Of a stretch of DNA of 64,000 nt, positions 25,484-36,471 are shown one piece after another (position 1 is the first letter of the stretch; each line of letters begins with the position of its first letter). The DNA lies in contig NZ_JAKJSD010000001.1 in the NCBI RefSeq assembly GCF_029029505.1, positions 1-64,000 on the forward strand, written 5' to 3'. The DNA is from Ancylomarina sp. DW003. Lineage in GTDB: Bacteria > Bacteroidota > Bacteroidia > Bacteroidales > Marinifilaceae. The notes below the pieces were generated by a model. It was not told the DNA's origin, did not search any database, and saw only the letters and a list, made by a program, of their open reading frames with translations. The position numbers and the translations under genes are program-made.

Positions 25484-28400
25484 TTACGAAGTTGCAACCT
25501 CATATTTCAATACAATCATCAGGTCATCAGCATTGCTAACATCAGCTGCAACTGGTATGGTAACAGAATGAGTAGCTCCCATAGGACCGGTAGCAACACC
25601 AGTAAGTACCTGAACAGCTTGATCCTTGCCTGAAAGAATCGTTCTCTCAGCTCCAGTAACATCAATACTTTGCCCTTGCAAATAGAATGGCAATTGCGAT
25701 TTCTTAATCTCAATGGTTACATCCTCAGTTCCTACCTTAGCCCATGCTTCAGGATATTGAGCTTTCAAACTAAACATTGAAGCCAAAATTTCACCTTCTA
25801 CAAGTTTGTTAATATTCTCTACCAATGCTGTTTCTACAGCCACTCTATTACCTGCATCTTCAGCCGTATAGTTGATATGCATAATCACATCATTAATACT
25901 ATTGTAATCGAACTGACGAATGGTATTAGGCATTGTTAAAGTCCACTGACTCGCAGCACCGGCACCTTCGAATGGTAAATAACGGGCATCGCTGAAGTTC
26001 AACTCAAATAATCCGCTATCATTAACCCCACTACTGGTAGCCATTTTCGTAATTTTCTTTTTAGGTGAAAATATGGCTCCTTCAGCTTCACGATCAGCAT
26101 TTGTTACAATAGAACTATTGATTAAGCTCAGGTCTGCTGAAATAGAGGTGTAAGCGCCTGCTACACAAGGAATAGTTAAAGACACACTCTTAATGCGACG
26201 CTTGAAATGCCCTGGGTGATCCAAATCGAATAAGACCTCAGGCAGTTCAATAGAACAAGTTCCGCCACTGCGTAAATCCAGAATCTTTTGAGGATCCAAC
26301 ATAGCTAAGGACACATGCTTAGTCAATTCAAACTTTCGCTTGTTATCTTTCAAGTAATCCGCTTCCATCTTCTTCAACTCCATATACAGCTTCTCACCTG
26401 CCAATAAGCCCTTATTCTGAGCATTAAAGTAATCAGTCGCCAATGGTAATCTTGGGCTGTTAGGGCACAACTCATAGTTGTAAGCTCCTTCAGCCTGTTT
26501 CGCCATTTTATAAGCCATATCAAAGGCCGAACGATAAAGGGTATTAATCTCCCCGGCCATCCATAAGTAAAGCTGTTCGTTGGTAAACTTACTGCTTAAT
26601 ACATCATAGCTTTCCTGCGTTTGCTCTACTTGCTTCTCATGATTGCGTTGATCTAAAAGAGCAATCTCTTTGCGAATCTCTGCCGACACTTCCTGTTGTT
26701 TCAACTGCTCCAACTCACGCTTCGCCACATCAGCCTGGAAAGTCCAATCTTGCTTACGGCGTTCGTAACCAGCGATTATTCCTGCTTTAGAGCCTTTATG
26801 ATTACTCACAGAAGCTTTAATACTTTTTGATGAAGATTCCATTTGTACTACCTGAGATAACGCAGTTCCTCCAGCAAAAATTGTAAAAACAGGAGAACCT
26901 AATCCACTTGCACCTGCAGTGACATTTGGAATTTGTGCTAAAGCTCCTGCCACCGTTTGAAGTGCCTGAGATGCAACTTGTAATTTCATGGCTTTATCCA
27001 TAAAGTTCAACTGCTGCTGCTCCTTACCGCTAATCTTCTTCTTTTTTCGGTAGTAGCTTTCCCTAAATTGGGTATTCTCTTGCTGCAGCTTCACTTGCTC
27101 AATGGCCACTTCTGCTTCTTCAATACTCTTCTCCTTAATGCCTGTTACCAGTTCAGTTAGTGCCTTTTCGTGGCTGGCCCGCAATACAGAAATCTTCTCT
27201 GTTTCACCTTTCTCAAGTGCCGATAATAATTGTGAACCCAATGATTTTACTTCGCTACAAATCTCTAAGGCACGTTGCAATAAAGTCTGGAAACGGTATT
27301 CTGTCGGGTTGGCATCTTTCATACTCATTACATCGGCAATGCTGATACCTGCCAAACGAGCACGAATTAATAATCCCGGATCAATAGGCGGTGCAAACAA
27401 GGCTACTGTGCGCTTAATGCCATCAATATTCAGGCTGTTACGAACCTTAAATAATCGGTCTGCTACACGATCCCAATAAGCCATCATTTTATTATTCTTT
27501 GGAATACCAAAGTAGAGTTTGGCTACATCTCCTTCACTTTCAACAGAACCATATACATCGATAAGCATATTTTTAAGATCCTTGTCTTTGCTAAATGGTT
27601 TGGAAGCAATCTCCAGCTCATTAGATTCAATATACTTCTCTAAATAAGCTGCGTTTTCAGGCTTAATAATGCCTTCTTCAAAATATTCAATCGCATTACT
27701 CATGCTATCCGTCTCCATCTCATCAAAAGACTTAACAGCTAGAATTTCTGTTTCGACTACTTCAGGCTTACGTCCCAATAGTTGAGCAGCAATCATATAA
27801 TATTGTGTCGCTTCATTAATGGATTCTGTCGTATCGATACGGAATAAATCATCGCCATGAGCAATAATAATATCAAGGTAACGCATCACAACGGCCTTCA
27901 TATAAGCCCCTGGTCGCATTTGAGCAATATTATGCGGTTTAAACGGATCTGTACTCCACATTTCAATCTGCTTGTTCAACTCCACATTTTCCGGATCATC
28001 ATCACCATTCAGATTCAAGTCCACCAATAAATCGTCGATACCTTTTGTGGCATTATAATCAACAAAAGGTTTAAATTTCCAATATTTAGATGGACTTTCT
28101 CCCTCTGTTTCACGTGGATCAAAAATATAATGCATCCACTTTAAGGCTTCTTTAAAGTTACCTTCAATTAAGAATCGATTAGCCAACAAGAAAGGAATAT
28201 GGAAAAACAACTCCCAGTTGTACAAGGAGTAAGCTCCACTTGAGTCATATTCGAATTTCTCTGCAATGTATTTCATATCGTATACAGGTTCTACATCCTG
28301 AAGTACATTTTTCACCACGTCACTATTAAACTCAAAGTCCCTTAGATAATTTTTATTGGCTTGTTGAGGCAATAATTTGTGATTTTTATCATCCACACCT

Positions 28401-31400
28401 AAAGGATCCAAAATACCCTCGATACCATATTTTTGTAAATTAGAGCGTAAAGTTTCCATATATGGATGATAAGCTAGGCCAGCAATCACCTTTGGCTTAA
28501 AACTAGCCGGCTTAAGCATTAACAGCTCCTTATTCACATTTTCGTAAGCTATGACATTTTCTACAGACCCTTCCTTAACCAAACACATCTCTTCGTGCTC
28601 GTATGTAAAGAATTTCGGCATTCTATACCTACGACGACCCTCTCTTGTCTCGTAGTTATCGTATCTATCATCATAGAGTATTTCCTCATCGTAAGATCTA
28701 CGTTCTTCATGGTGGCGCCAGTTATACTCAGCCCTATAAAGCTTTCTTACAGGTCGATAAATAGGTGCGGTATAAATATGTCGAATCACTTTCTCAAGAA
28801 GAACAGAACTGCGCTCAGCTTTCACCGTTGGAATAAAAACAACTGATTGCATATTCGTTTCAACCACAAAAGGTGAATTGCAAATGAAATTTTTATACTG
28901 ATGTGGATAAACCAAACGTGTTTCTCCTTTAATATTCTCAACAACATTTTGTGAATAAGCAATACCATTGTTCGCCGCTACTGGTAAAGACAACCAATCC
29001 TTAGAATTATTCATTTGAGCTTTCTGACCATGCGTTGTCATTCCTTGTGGCATGATAAAATCTTTGCCCTCAAAACGACTTTGCTTCTCTAAATGCACAT
29101 GATTAAAACAGTCAACTGAGAATGTATATCCCCTATTGTCATTATGATATGATTTCGGTAAATTTAAGATGTGAAGATAATTGGTTTCACCTTTATCAAA
29201 TACGAGGCGATAAGCGTACTTCCCATCCGTACCTGTCTCGTTAATCAACACTTTTTCTTCACACTTACGCTTACGTGTCCACTTATTATCAATCAATTCA
29301 CTCCAGCAAACCTGCATTTGCAATTGTTCCCTGGCACTTTTAGGTGTAATGGTTGTTCCTTCCGCTGGATTTTTTATTGATAAATCTGAATCAGTTGGTT
29401 TCTTAGCCACATCAGTACACTCAAGCCAAAAAGCAACCAAACGATCTTTAATAATAGCAGGGGCAATATGCTCTGTATTGATCTCAATTCCCATTTTCTC
29501 CCATGGTGTCCAATACGATTCGTTAACCAATTTGCGGTAAAAATACTCGCGAGGTTCAAAGCGTGAACGACCAATCACATGTAAAACAGAAACAGAATCA
29601 TGCTCTTCGTTATACATCTGACAAATTTCGATATTGGCAACTTGTTCAAACTTTGAAATGTAATCCATATAAGAACTATCCACAGCTTCCTTGGTAATTT
29701 CTTTACCCGTTAGCTCTTTCTCCAGCTCTTTGAAAAATGGTGTTTTATTATCACGTAATTCCGGTTCAAGCCAGTTTTCAGGGTATAAGAAAATCTTACG
29801 ATTAGCCTCCCATACACGATATAGATTCATCCACTCCCACTTTTTCGCATCTTTTTTGGTGAATGCGATATCGGTTTCAAGTCCTAATTGAATACGTTGA
29901 ATAAATGCCTGCACCGTTAATGTCGCTTGTAAAATACGACTACTGGAAACCGCAGGAGTCATCTGAGTATCAATCAAGAAATATGAATACAAATCATAAA
30001 TATCTGTAAACTGTGCACCATCTTTTTCAAATAGATAATGTACCAGAGCATCACGTTGCTTCAATCGAAGCTTATTACGTCCCGAAGTCATTTCTGAGGC
30101 ATAAATTTCCGAGTTAGCCTTAGCTTGTGCCATTGAAGCAATACTTCTTACACTTGCTTCTGCTTTTGCTACTGCTTCTGCTTCTGTAGCACCAGTCCAA
30201 TTCCACTTAATCAATTTAAGAGCATCAGAAGATGAAATATCATATCTGTTTAAAAACTGACTGATCTCTCCTGCCTGTAAAAACCACTGTAGGTTACTGT
30301 TATACTTCGTTGACTCCAATTCGTCATTGTGCTGCCAATCTGTTAAAACTGAATCCCAATCAATATAATCTGAAAGCGTAAGGCTCGCCTTATCTTTCGT
30401 TAGAATTTGATTATAAAACTCAAAACGATTCTTCCCTTCAATAAGATATTGATCAGCCTGACAAACAGCAGAAAACTTAGCAAAATCATCATATAATACG
30501 GCTTGAGCTGTATTCATAGGTAAGTCAATAATAGCCACAAGACTGTCAGCTACATCATCTATATCTGCCAATTCAATCCCCATTAGCTCACAAAGAGATA
30601 ATCCTTTTAAGCAAAATTTAATTGTTGCGATCAAATTATTCTTTACATCTGAAAACTCATCGTTTCCCGGGTCAGTAAGATAACTAGCTACGTCCTTACC
30701 ATCAATGGTTTTTAGTGCCAATACTTTTGCAACGAAAGTCAAATCCAAATTTGTAGTAAATTTCAATTGTGCCTCAATTATTGGCTTTAAGGCATCTGCC
30801 CACTCAACCTTTTGATCTTGAGTAAATGTGGCCTCACCCTCCAATAATTCAGGTGTAAGCTCCACTTTCTTGTCAATAATATTATTAGTTATTTTTAGAG
30901 CTCTATTTTCAAACTCCTGCAGCTCCTTATCAGTTCCCATAGGTAAGTCAAAAATAGTCACAGGACTACTAGCCATATGATCTATGTCTGTCGATTCAAT
31001 ACCCATTAGCTCACAAAGAGAAAATCCTTTTAAGCAGAGCTTAATTGTTCCAATCAAATTATACTTTACATATAAGGAGTCGTCGTTTCCTGGGTCAGTA
31101 AGATAAGTTGCTACGTCCTTACCATCAATGGTTTTTAGTGCCAATCCTTTTGTAACGATTGCCAAATCCAGATTTGTAGCAAGTTTCAACTGTTCTTCAA
31201 TTACCGGCTTTATGGCATCTGCCCAATCAAGCTTTTGTTTCTGTGTAAATGCTTCCTCACCCTCCTCTAATTTAGGTTTAAACTCCTCTTTCTTGTCAAC
31301 AATATTATTAGCAATTTTTAGAGCCTTATCATCAAACTCCTGCAATTCCTCTGTTGTACTCTGATGATTTAATAAAAACATCAAATCCAATAAATTGGTC

Positions 31401-34400
31401 TGATTAGCTATCACAATCTTCTGAGCATCTGTTAATGTATCTACACTGTCAACCAAAGGTTTTGTAACATCAAATTGAATGAATTGACAATAACTTACAA
31501 ACTCCTCAATTTTCAATCCATAAGCATCAGCTAATTGCCAAGCTCTTACAATATTTTGAATACCATGAGCAGTAAAGATTAATTTCCCATCAACATTTAA
31601 CTCCATTAACGATGACAATGCCAATAGCTCATCATCATCCAATTTCATTGCTTCTTGTAAGTACTGCATGAATAAATGAGGTACATCTTCTTCAGTGTAT
31701 ACCAATTCATCCACAGGTGCACCTGTTGCGTCACCAAGAGTTAACCATTTTTTAAAGATTTCTTTATACTCTTCCGGCTGATTATTATCGATAAAGTAAC
31801 GATTGATAACAGATTTACTTTCATCGTAATCTAAAACAACAGCTTTACCGAACGCAAAAGCAACTTTGTCATCTGATAAACCAAGATATTCCTGATTCAT
31901 TTTTGCACGACCAATATGCTCAACTGTATTCGATGTAATCAAATTATTATTCGTGTTGATCGTGTCGTAATGCGATTTATAATCAACATCTAATAAAATA
32001 ATAGAATCCAAAACTGGTGCAGACCATTCGGTCACCATCATCAAACGACGGAACTGGTACATGCGCATCATAAAGGCCTTCAATCGGTTTTCCGAAGCAA
32101 AATCTAGAAATGCTGTGCTCAACTCCTGTTTTCCATCATAATGAATTGTAAATCGCTGATCGTTTGTTCCATCTGTAACAAAAGGATTCACATAATACGA
32201 TCCAATTAAAGTTTTAAATTCATCAAGAGTCATTAATGAATTTTCAAGAAAATCTTTAATAGGTAATCTAGTAGGAACAGGATCTGGATTCGCTCCAAAA
32301 ACAGATTCAAAAACAAAATTAAGAACAGAATCTGTTTCAACTGAATTTGCAGGGAAAAGAACCTGCTCTTCATTTGTTAAGCCCAAAACATCGAAATACG
32401 GATTAGCTGCATTGTCTATATTGCTATATGGCTCTGCAAGCTTCGTTCGATTAATCCCTAAGGTTTTAGCAAATATTTTTAGTTCTTCACTATATAAATC
32501 GAATGGCTTAGTCAACCATGAACTAATCGTATTTTTCTTAATCTTATCGTATACAGAATAATGCGTATACTCAGGATCCGTTTTTAGTTGGTCTTCCGTT
32601 TTAGTCGTATCCCACTTCGTGAATTTATAGCTCCCGTTTTCATTGTAATAAATAGCACTTTCAAGAACCTCCATCACCAGGTCGATATAAGGCAATGGCG
32701 TTACTGCATTGGCACAATTCAATGGTATCTGAGCAATATCGGGACGGCGTTCGATCAACTTATCGTATAAAGTTTCTTTACCCGTAGCTTCACTCACTTT
32801 AAATTGCTTCAGCACATTTAGTACATCTACTAAATAAGCAGCAGGTCCTAATACAGACTCACAATGTTTGGTATCTGTTACATCCTGATCACCAAAAAGC
32901 ATTGACATTTGAGGTAAACTCAATAATTGAATCTGACTCTCATCTCCAGCCTTAAACTCTTTACCTTTCACGACTATCGGCATGCCGGAATTCGAACTTC
33001 CCGAATATTTGTTTAAGATTGAAAGAGCTTTATTCACCTTATATTCGGCTGCTTTAAAAATCTTAATGCATTTTTCTTCACCCAATTCACCAGCCATCTT
33101 ACTCATGAAGTTGGTTCGGCCAGCTTTAACAATATCAAAAGCCGATAGGTAATTTTCCTCGATCAATGCCTTAATCGTCTCAAACTTCCCTTCTGTTGTA
33201 ACGCTGTAAACACGCTGAATGATGGTCATAAAATTGATCCATTCTTTTTTACCCTGTTCCCATTTAGCTTCAGGATCTACAGGAATACTTAAAGCGTCAG
33301 CTACATCAGTGTAAAAATTAGTAAGGGCTGTATCTACAGTACCCGTTTCAAGAAAATCACGAACCGGCCCTTGCTCTATATTAAAAGTAATTTCAGCCGT
33401 AAATAATATATCAAAGAAATGTTCTGTACTATCAAGGTCGCCAGTAATAAGTTTGGCTCTTAAAAGATTAAACTTTGTTATAAGTTCTGTATCACCCTCG
33501 ATATTAGTATTTGCAAAATCATAAAGAAGTGATTTGGTAGCATATTTATCTTCAATTTGCTTATAGATATAATCTGCATATGCCTCAGCAGTAGCAATTC
33601 CCTCCGGCACATCTTCAGAAGCCAATATCTCCGGCGAAATTAGAGCTTCAATTTCAGCTTTAGACATATTCAAAAGTGCACGTAAAGGCTTCAATTCATT
33701 TGTTCCTGATTCAACAAAGAGATTGATGAAATCTTCGTTATTATTACACACCTCACTATATTCTACAGCACTTCTCAACTGCTGTTTTTCTACATCTTCC
33801 AGACTTAATTCTGCCCAAAATTTAGCATTTAAAGGTTTATCATCATAGGTGTATTTCGCCATAGTTTTAATAAACTGTGACTTTTTATCAGAATCAGTAT
33901 TTATTGCTTGAATTGTCGTATCTGATACGCCTTCAAAAATATCTTCAAAATCCGCAGCTACAATATCTGTTAATCCTGTTTTTATTTCACCCAAACTAAA
34001 GTCGATATTATTCAGTTCCGGAATAATATGATCATTAATTGCTTCCTGAATTTTTGCTTTTAGAACTTTATCAGACATACTAAACAAAACAGCAATATCA
34101 AGATTTACACCTTTTTTAACCAATCCAAATAAAATGGCTTCATGATCCAATCTCATTTGGCTGTTAAAATCACGTGCCTGGCTCAAATCTTGCACATCAT
34201 CCTCAGTTGCGCCAATTAATGATGCAACAGCTGACGTCTCTTCTGCATTATATCCTTTAAGCTTGCTTCGCACAGGAATGGTATTGTCACTAGATTCTTT
34301 TGCAGAGACAAACTCCTCCTCACGATTTGTAATTCGTGTATAATCATCCAAAGTATTTTTCGTAAATAAATAACTCACATCTTCTTCCTGATTGGTCGTC

Positions 34401-35440
34401 ACCACTTGTGGTGACCAGTAGAAATTGTAATTTTCGGTAAGCTTATTGTGTAAAGTAGGACTTTCAGGAGATAGGCTTTCTGGAATGCGAATATAGGTTT
34501 CTCTCCATTTCCCCTCAGTGTCAAAAACAACCTGTTTATCCAGAACCAGATAATAATTACCAGGATCGTTTTCATCTACCTTGTAAAGATCACGTTTATA
34601 AAAAACTTCTTTCAATGATGTACTCTCATCGATCCATGAAACTAACTTTGCGTTTACATAGTCTGAATCTACATTCGAAACATACTCATAAACTTTACTT
34701 TCTGTAGCTGTAACTACCTCGAACCACTCACCTTCTGAATATGATTTCCCACTTGAGGCAACTTTTTCTTCCTCAATTAAAGCTGGTGTATCATTCAAAT
34801 CAGAAACATTTTCATCAATATTTCTAGATAAAATGTCTTCATTATTATAAAACTTTAATCGCAGAGTATTTTTTACTTCTCCACTATAAGGAATCTTATA
34901 CTCTCCATTTATGTTGGTAAATGCAGATGCATTTTCAATAAATGTTGCACTTGTAGGATCGTTATTTTTATCATTGTACAGTTCAACCAAGCAACCTGCG
35001 GCATTTACAAAGTTTTTGCGTTTAATAACACCTTTTACTGATGAGCTTGATGCAATCAACAGATCTTTTAAATTGAGCAATCGAGCTGCGGATATAATAA
35101 CTTTACCATCGCCGATTAAAGATAATTGCGTCCTTCCCTGGTATACAAAAAGTTCAATTGGTTTATTATCATCATCGATTATAATTTCATTCACCAGAAA
35201 CTTAATACAGTAACTACCATCAGCTCTACAGAGTACCCTCTTCTTAAAAATCAGGTTATTGCTTGCGTCAAGTTGATATGCAGACACATACAATCCTCTT
35301 CCAATACTTGTAGTTGTCTGATCGAAAACTCGCCCTGAAATCATGTAGGAGATATGTTGTAATTCTGGCACTGGCTCACGCTCAAATCGTCCACCTCCCG
35401 GGCCTAATTCATCATGTATATATTGATCTCTATCTATCAT
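25484..35440 (-). CDS. TcA-like toxin-complex injection subunit
   Basis: A 3318-residue protein, longer than the usual roughly 2500. The first about 300 residues are beta-rich and transthyretin-like (GRVFDQTTTSIGRGLYVSAY), an unusual extension. Then: helical shell; VRP1 region (about 840-1080; HCESVLGPAAYLVDVLNVL); a 141-residue tandem duplication (about 1360-1641); ABC-toxin N-type region (about 1790-1900; WEWMNLYRVWEANRKIFLYP); neuraminidase-like region (about 1925-2060; WTPWEKMGIEINTEHIAP); a coiled-coil and hydrophobic channel part (about 2750-2860; LQTVAGALAQIPNVTAGASG); and the TcB-binding C-terminus (about 3040-3318; FDLDHPGHFKRRIKSVSLTI). TcA forms a pentameric translocation channel that docks to target cells and injects the effector held in TcB-TcC. 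No frame breaks are visible. Confidence 0.92.
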   Translation of the reverse strand: MIDRDQYIHDELGPGGGRFEREPVPELQHISYMISGRVFDQTTTSIGRGLYVSAYQLDASNNLIFKKRVLCRADGSYCIKFLVNEIIIDDDNKPIELFVYQGRTQLSLIGDGKVIISAARLLNLKDLLIASSSSVKGVIKRKNFVNAAGCLVELYNDKNNDPTSATFIENASAFTNINGEYKIPYSGEVKNTLRLKFYNNEDILSRNIDENVSDLNDTPALIEEEKVASSGKSYSEGEWFEVVTATESKVYEYVSNVDSDYVNAKLVSWIDESTSLKEVFYKRDLYKVDENDPGNYYLVLDKQVVFDTEGKWRETYIRIPESLSPESPTLHNKLTENYNFYWSPQVVTTNQEEDVSYLFTKNTLDDYTRITNREEEFVSAKESSDNTIPVRSKLKGYNAEETSAVASLIGATEDDVQDLSQARDFNSQMRLDHEAILFGLVKKGVNLDIAVLFSMSDKVLKAKIQEAINDHIIPELNNIDFSLGEIKTGLTDIVAADFEDIFEGVSDTTIQAINTDSDKKSQFIKTMAKYTYDDKPLNAKFWAELSLEDVEKQQLRSAVEYSEVCNNNEDFINLFVESGTNELKPLRALLNMSKAEIEALISPEILASEDVPEGIATAEAYADYIYKQIEDKYATKSLLYDFANTNIEGDTELITKFNLLRAKLITGDLDSTEHFFDILFTAEITFNIEQGPVRDFLETGTVDTALTNFYTDVADALSIPVDPEAKWEQGKKEWINFMTIIQRVYSVTTEGKFETIKALIEENYLSAFDIVKAGRTNFMSKMAGELGEEKCIKIFKAAEYKVNKALSILNKYSGSSNSGMPIVVKGKEFKAGDESQIQLLSLPQMSMLFGDQDVTDTKHCESVLGPAAYLVDVLNVLKQFKVSEATGKETLYDKLIERRPDIAQIPLNCANAVTPLPYIDLVMEVLESAIYYNENGSYKFTKWDTTKTEDQLKTDPEYTHYSVYDKIKKNTISSWLTKPFDLYSEELKIFAKTLGINRTKLAEPYSNIDNAANPYFDVLGLTNEEQVLFPANSVETDSVLNFVFESVFGANPDPVPTRLPIKDFLENSLMTLDEFKTLIGSYYVNPFVTDGTNDQRFTIHYDGKQELSTAFLDFASENRLKAFMMRMYQFRRLMMVTEWSAPVLDSIILLDVDYKSHYDTINTNNNLITSNTVEHIGRAKMNQEYLGLSDDKVAFAFGKAVVLDYDESKSVINRYFIDNNQPEEYKEIFKKWLTLGDATGAPVDELVYTEEDVPHLFMQYLQEAMKLDDDELLALSSLMELNVDGKLIFTAHGIQNIVRAWQLADAYGLKIEEFVSYCQFIQFDVTKPLVDSVDTLTDAQKIVIANQTNLLDLMFLLNHQSTTEELQEFDDKALKIANNIVDKKEEFKPKLEEGEEAFTQKQKLDWADAIKPVIEEQLKLATNLDLAIVTKGLALKTIDGKDVATYLTDPGNDDSLYVKYNLIGTIKLCLKGFSLCELMGIESTDIDHMASSPVTIFDLPMGTDKELQEFENRALKITNNIIDKKVELTPELLEGEATFTQDQKVEWADALKPIIEAQLKFTTNLDLTFVAKVLALKTIDGKDVASYLTDPGNDEFSDVKNNLIATIKFCLKGLSLCELMGIELADIDDVADSLVAIIDLPMNTAQAVLYDDFAKFSAVCQADQYLIEGKNRFEFYNQILTKDKASLTLSDYIDWDSVLTDWQHNDELESTKYNSNLQWFLQAGEISQFLNRYDISSSDALKLIKWNWTGATEAEAVAKAEASVRSIASMAQAKANSEIYASEMTSGRNKLRLKQRDALVHYLFEKDGAQFTDIYDLYSYFLIDTQMTPAVSSSRILQATLTVQAFIQRIQLGLETDIAFTKKDAKKWEWMNLYRVWEANRKIFLYPENWLEPELRDNKTPFFKELEKELTGKEITKEAVDSSYMDYISKFEQVANIEICQMYNEEHDSVSVLHVIGRSRFEPREYFYRKLVNESYWTPWEKMGIEINTEHIAPAIIKDRLVAFWLECTDVAKKPTDSDLSIKNPAEGTTITPKSAREQLQMQVCWSELIDNKWTRKRKCEEKVLINETGTDGKYAYRLVFDKGETNYLHILNLPKSYHNDNRGYTFSVDCFNHVHLEKQSRFEGKDFIMPQGMTTHGQKAQMNNSKDWLSLPVAANNGIAYSQNVVENIKGETRLVYPHQYKNFICNSPFVVETNMQSVVFIPTVKAERSSVLLEKVIRHIYTAPIYRPVRKLYRAEYNWRHHEERRSYDEEILYDDRYDNYETREGRRRYRMPKFFTYEHEEMCLVKEGSVENVIAYENVNKELLMLKPASFKPKVIAGLAYHPYMETLRSNLQKYGIEGILDPLGVDDKNHKLLPQQANKNYLRDFEFNSDVVKNVLQDVEPVYDMKYIAEKFEYDSSGAYSLYNWELFFHIPFLLANRFLIEGNFKEALKWMHYIFDPRETEGESPSKYWKFKPFVDYNATKGIDDLLVDLNLNGDDDPENVELNKQIEMWSTDPFKPHNIAQMRPGAYMKAVVMRYLDIIIAHGDDLFRIDTTESINEATQYYMIAAQLLGRKPEVVETEILAVKSFDEMETDSMSNAIEYFEEGIIKPENAAYLEKYIESNELEIASKPFSKDKDLKNMLIDVYGSVESEGDVAKLYFGIPKNNKMMAYWDRVADRLFKVRNSLNIDGIKRTVALFAPPIDPGLLIRARLAGISIADVMSMKDANPTEYRFQTLLQRALEICSEVKSLGSQLLSALEKGETEKISVLRASHEKALTELVTGIKEKSIEEAEVAIEQVKLQQENTQFRESYYRKKKKISGKEQQQLNFMDKAMKLQVASQALQTVAGALAQIPNVTAGASGLGSPVFTIFAGGTALSQVVQMESSSKSIKASVSNHKGSKAGIIAGYERRKQDWTFQADVAKRELEQLKQQEVSAEIRKEIALLDQRNHEKQVEQTQESYDVLSSKFTNEQLYLWMAGEINTLYRSAFDMAYKMAKQAEGAYNYELCPNSPRLPLATDYFNAQNKGLLAGEKLYMELKKMEADYLKDNKRKFELTKHVSLAMLDPQKILDLRSGGTCSIELPEVLFDLDHPGHFKRRIKSVSLTIPCVAGAYTSISADLSLINSSIVTNADREAEGAIFSPKKKITKMATSSGVNDSGLFELNFSDARYLPFEGAGAASQWTLTMPNTIRQFDYNSINDVIMHINYTAEDAGNRVAVETALVENINKLVEGEILASMFSLKAQYPEAWAKVGTEDVTIEIKKSQLPFYLQGQSIDVTGAERTILSGKDQAVQVLTGVATGPMGATHSVTIPVAADVSNADDLMIVLKYEVATS
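30515..31360 (-). repeat. In-frame 423-bp tandem duplication inside TcA
   Basis: Two adjacent units of 423 bases (141 codons), 30515-30937 and 30938-31360. Both encode ELQEF, LALKTIDGKDVA, YLTDPGND and LCELMGIE in the same order. The units have diverged at many codons, so the duplication is not very recent. Confidence 0.9.
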
Positions 35441-35757
35441 ATTAATGTTTATTTAATTAACACTACTTTCAATTTTATTTGCAGTATTAAATGTTTTAAA
35501 TTATTGTATAGGATACCCAGGGCAGACCAAGAGCATACATTGCTGTCAGTCTACCTATCTTCAATCTATTCAGCTGAAAATTAAGAGTATTCTCTTTTGT
35601 TTATTCGAACTAATTCCCTTGAATGTCGATTAACATTTTCTATTGGGGTAATAGAATTGATAATTAATCAAAATTAGATCCGGATATTCTAGTCTTTAGA
35701 TAAGGGATATTACTGATGTGTCATCTCATTACAAAATAACACACATCAAATCATTTT
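35441..35757. promoter_or_regulatory. TcA upstream region
   Basis: Contains the 13-mer GATCCGGATATTC (35677-35689), also found upstream of both fibre genes, and an inverted repeat TGATGTGT / ACACATCA (35714-35748) just after the DUF1617-like gene that could act as a weak terminator or operator. No gene is seen. Confidence 0.45.
35677..35689. promoter_or_regulatory. Shared 13-mer GATCCGGATATTC (TcA)
   Basis: Reverse complement of the motif in the fibre leaders, 237 bases upstream of TcA. Outside the fibre duplication, so it is the informative copy. Confidence 0.4.
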
Positions 35758-36264
35758 TTACTTTTCAATAAAAGGCATTAAAACCTTCATTTCTTCATAT
35801 TCAATTTCGGGCACAGAATCAAAAGGAATCGAACTGAATTCTATTGCAGGTTCTATGTCTTGATTAAGTGTTTCGGTAAAATCAGATTGTTTCTTTACCT
35901 CGGCTTCAATGACCTCTTTGTTCTCCTCCTGCAATGTAACTAATTGTTTCTCATACTTCTTTTTTTCTTTGACAATATTCGGATAACCATAACCATCATT
36001 CGATTTCTCGCCATTGCCTTCTGGTTGAGAGTAAACAATAACCTGTCCATTCTCATCCAATTCGGCATGGGCTGTAATCAACTCGCGTCGTTTCTCTTCA
36101 AAGGCTTTAAATTCTTCCGATTGTTCACGCAATTTATCTATTGTTTCAATACGCTCTTCAATCATCTTTTCATTCAATAATAAAGCAAGTTTGAACTTAT
36201 TATTCCCTTTGCTGTTTACACGTCTAATTACCTCTTTTAATTCGTAAAGATTCTTGTTTTTCAT
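35758..36264 (-). CDS. DUF1617-like small phage protein
   Basis: A 168-residue charged protein, mostly helical. The plan resembles DUF1617-type phage proteins that lie among tail genes: an N-terminal block (KFKLALLLNEKMIEERIETI), then EEFKAFEEKRRELITAHAE, a short DENGQVIVYSQ beta turn, a KKKYEKQLVTLQEENKEVIE coiled coil, and a C-terminal part ending in MKVLMPFIEK. The function of the family is not established. It lies between fibre A and TcA on the same strand, so it may help fibre or particle assembly. A remnant of its 5' end exists at 41337-41430. Confidence 0.55.
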   Translation of the reverse strand: MKNKNLYELKEVIRRVNSKGNNKFKLALLLNEKMIEERIETIDKLREQSEEFKAFEEKRRELITAHAELDENGQVIVYSQPEGNGEKSNDGYGYPNIVKEKKKYEKQLVTLQEENKEVIEAEVKKQSDFTETLNQDIEPAIEFSSIPFDSVPEIEYEEMKVLMPFIEK

Positions 36265-36471
36265 TTCTATAAAATTATATTTAAAATTTAATTTGTGTAT
36301 TCAAAATACGTTCTACACTATTGATTACAGGGCGTTTATATTTACCCTTGAATATTTGTCTAATTTTTATTACTGTATATTTATCGCTATCCAATTAAAA
36401 TACCTTATAGCTCTCGCCCCATTCGCAATATTAAATGATACCACTAACCAAGCACTACTATTAGATATTAA

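Noticed and set aside
25131-25571. Two plus-strand frames between TcA and TcB-TcC
   Set aside because: One covers a terminator hairpin and the R3 repeat, the other runs into the 3' end of TcA in antisense; neither has coding character.
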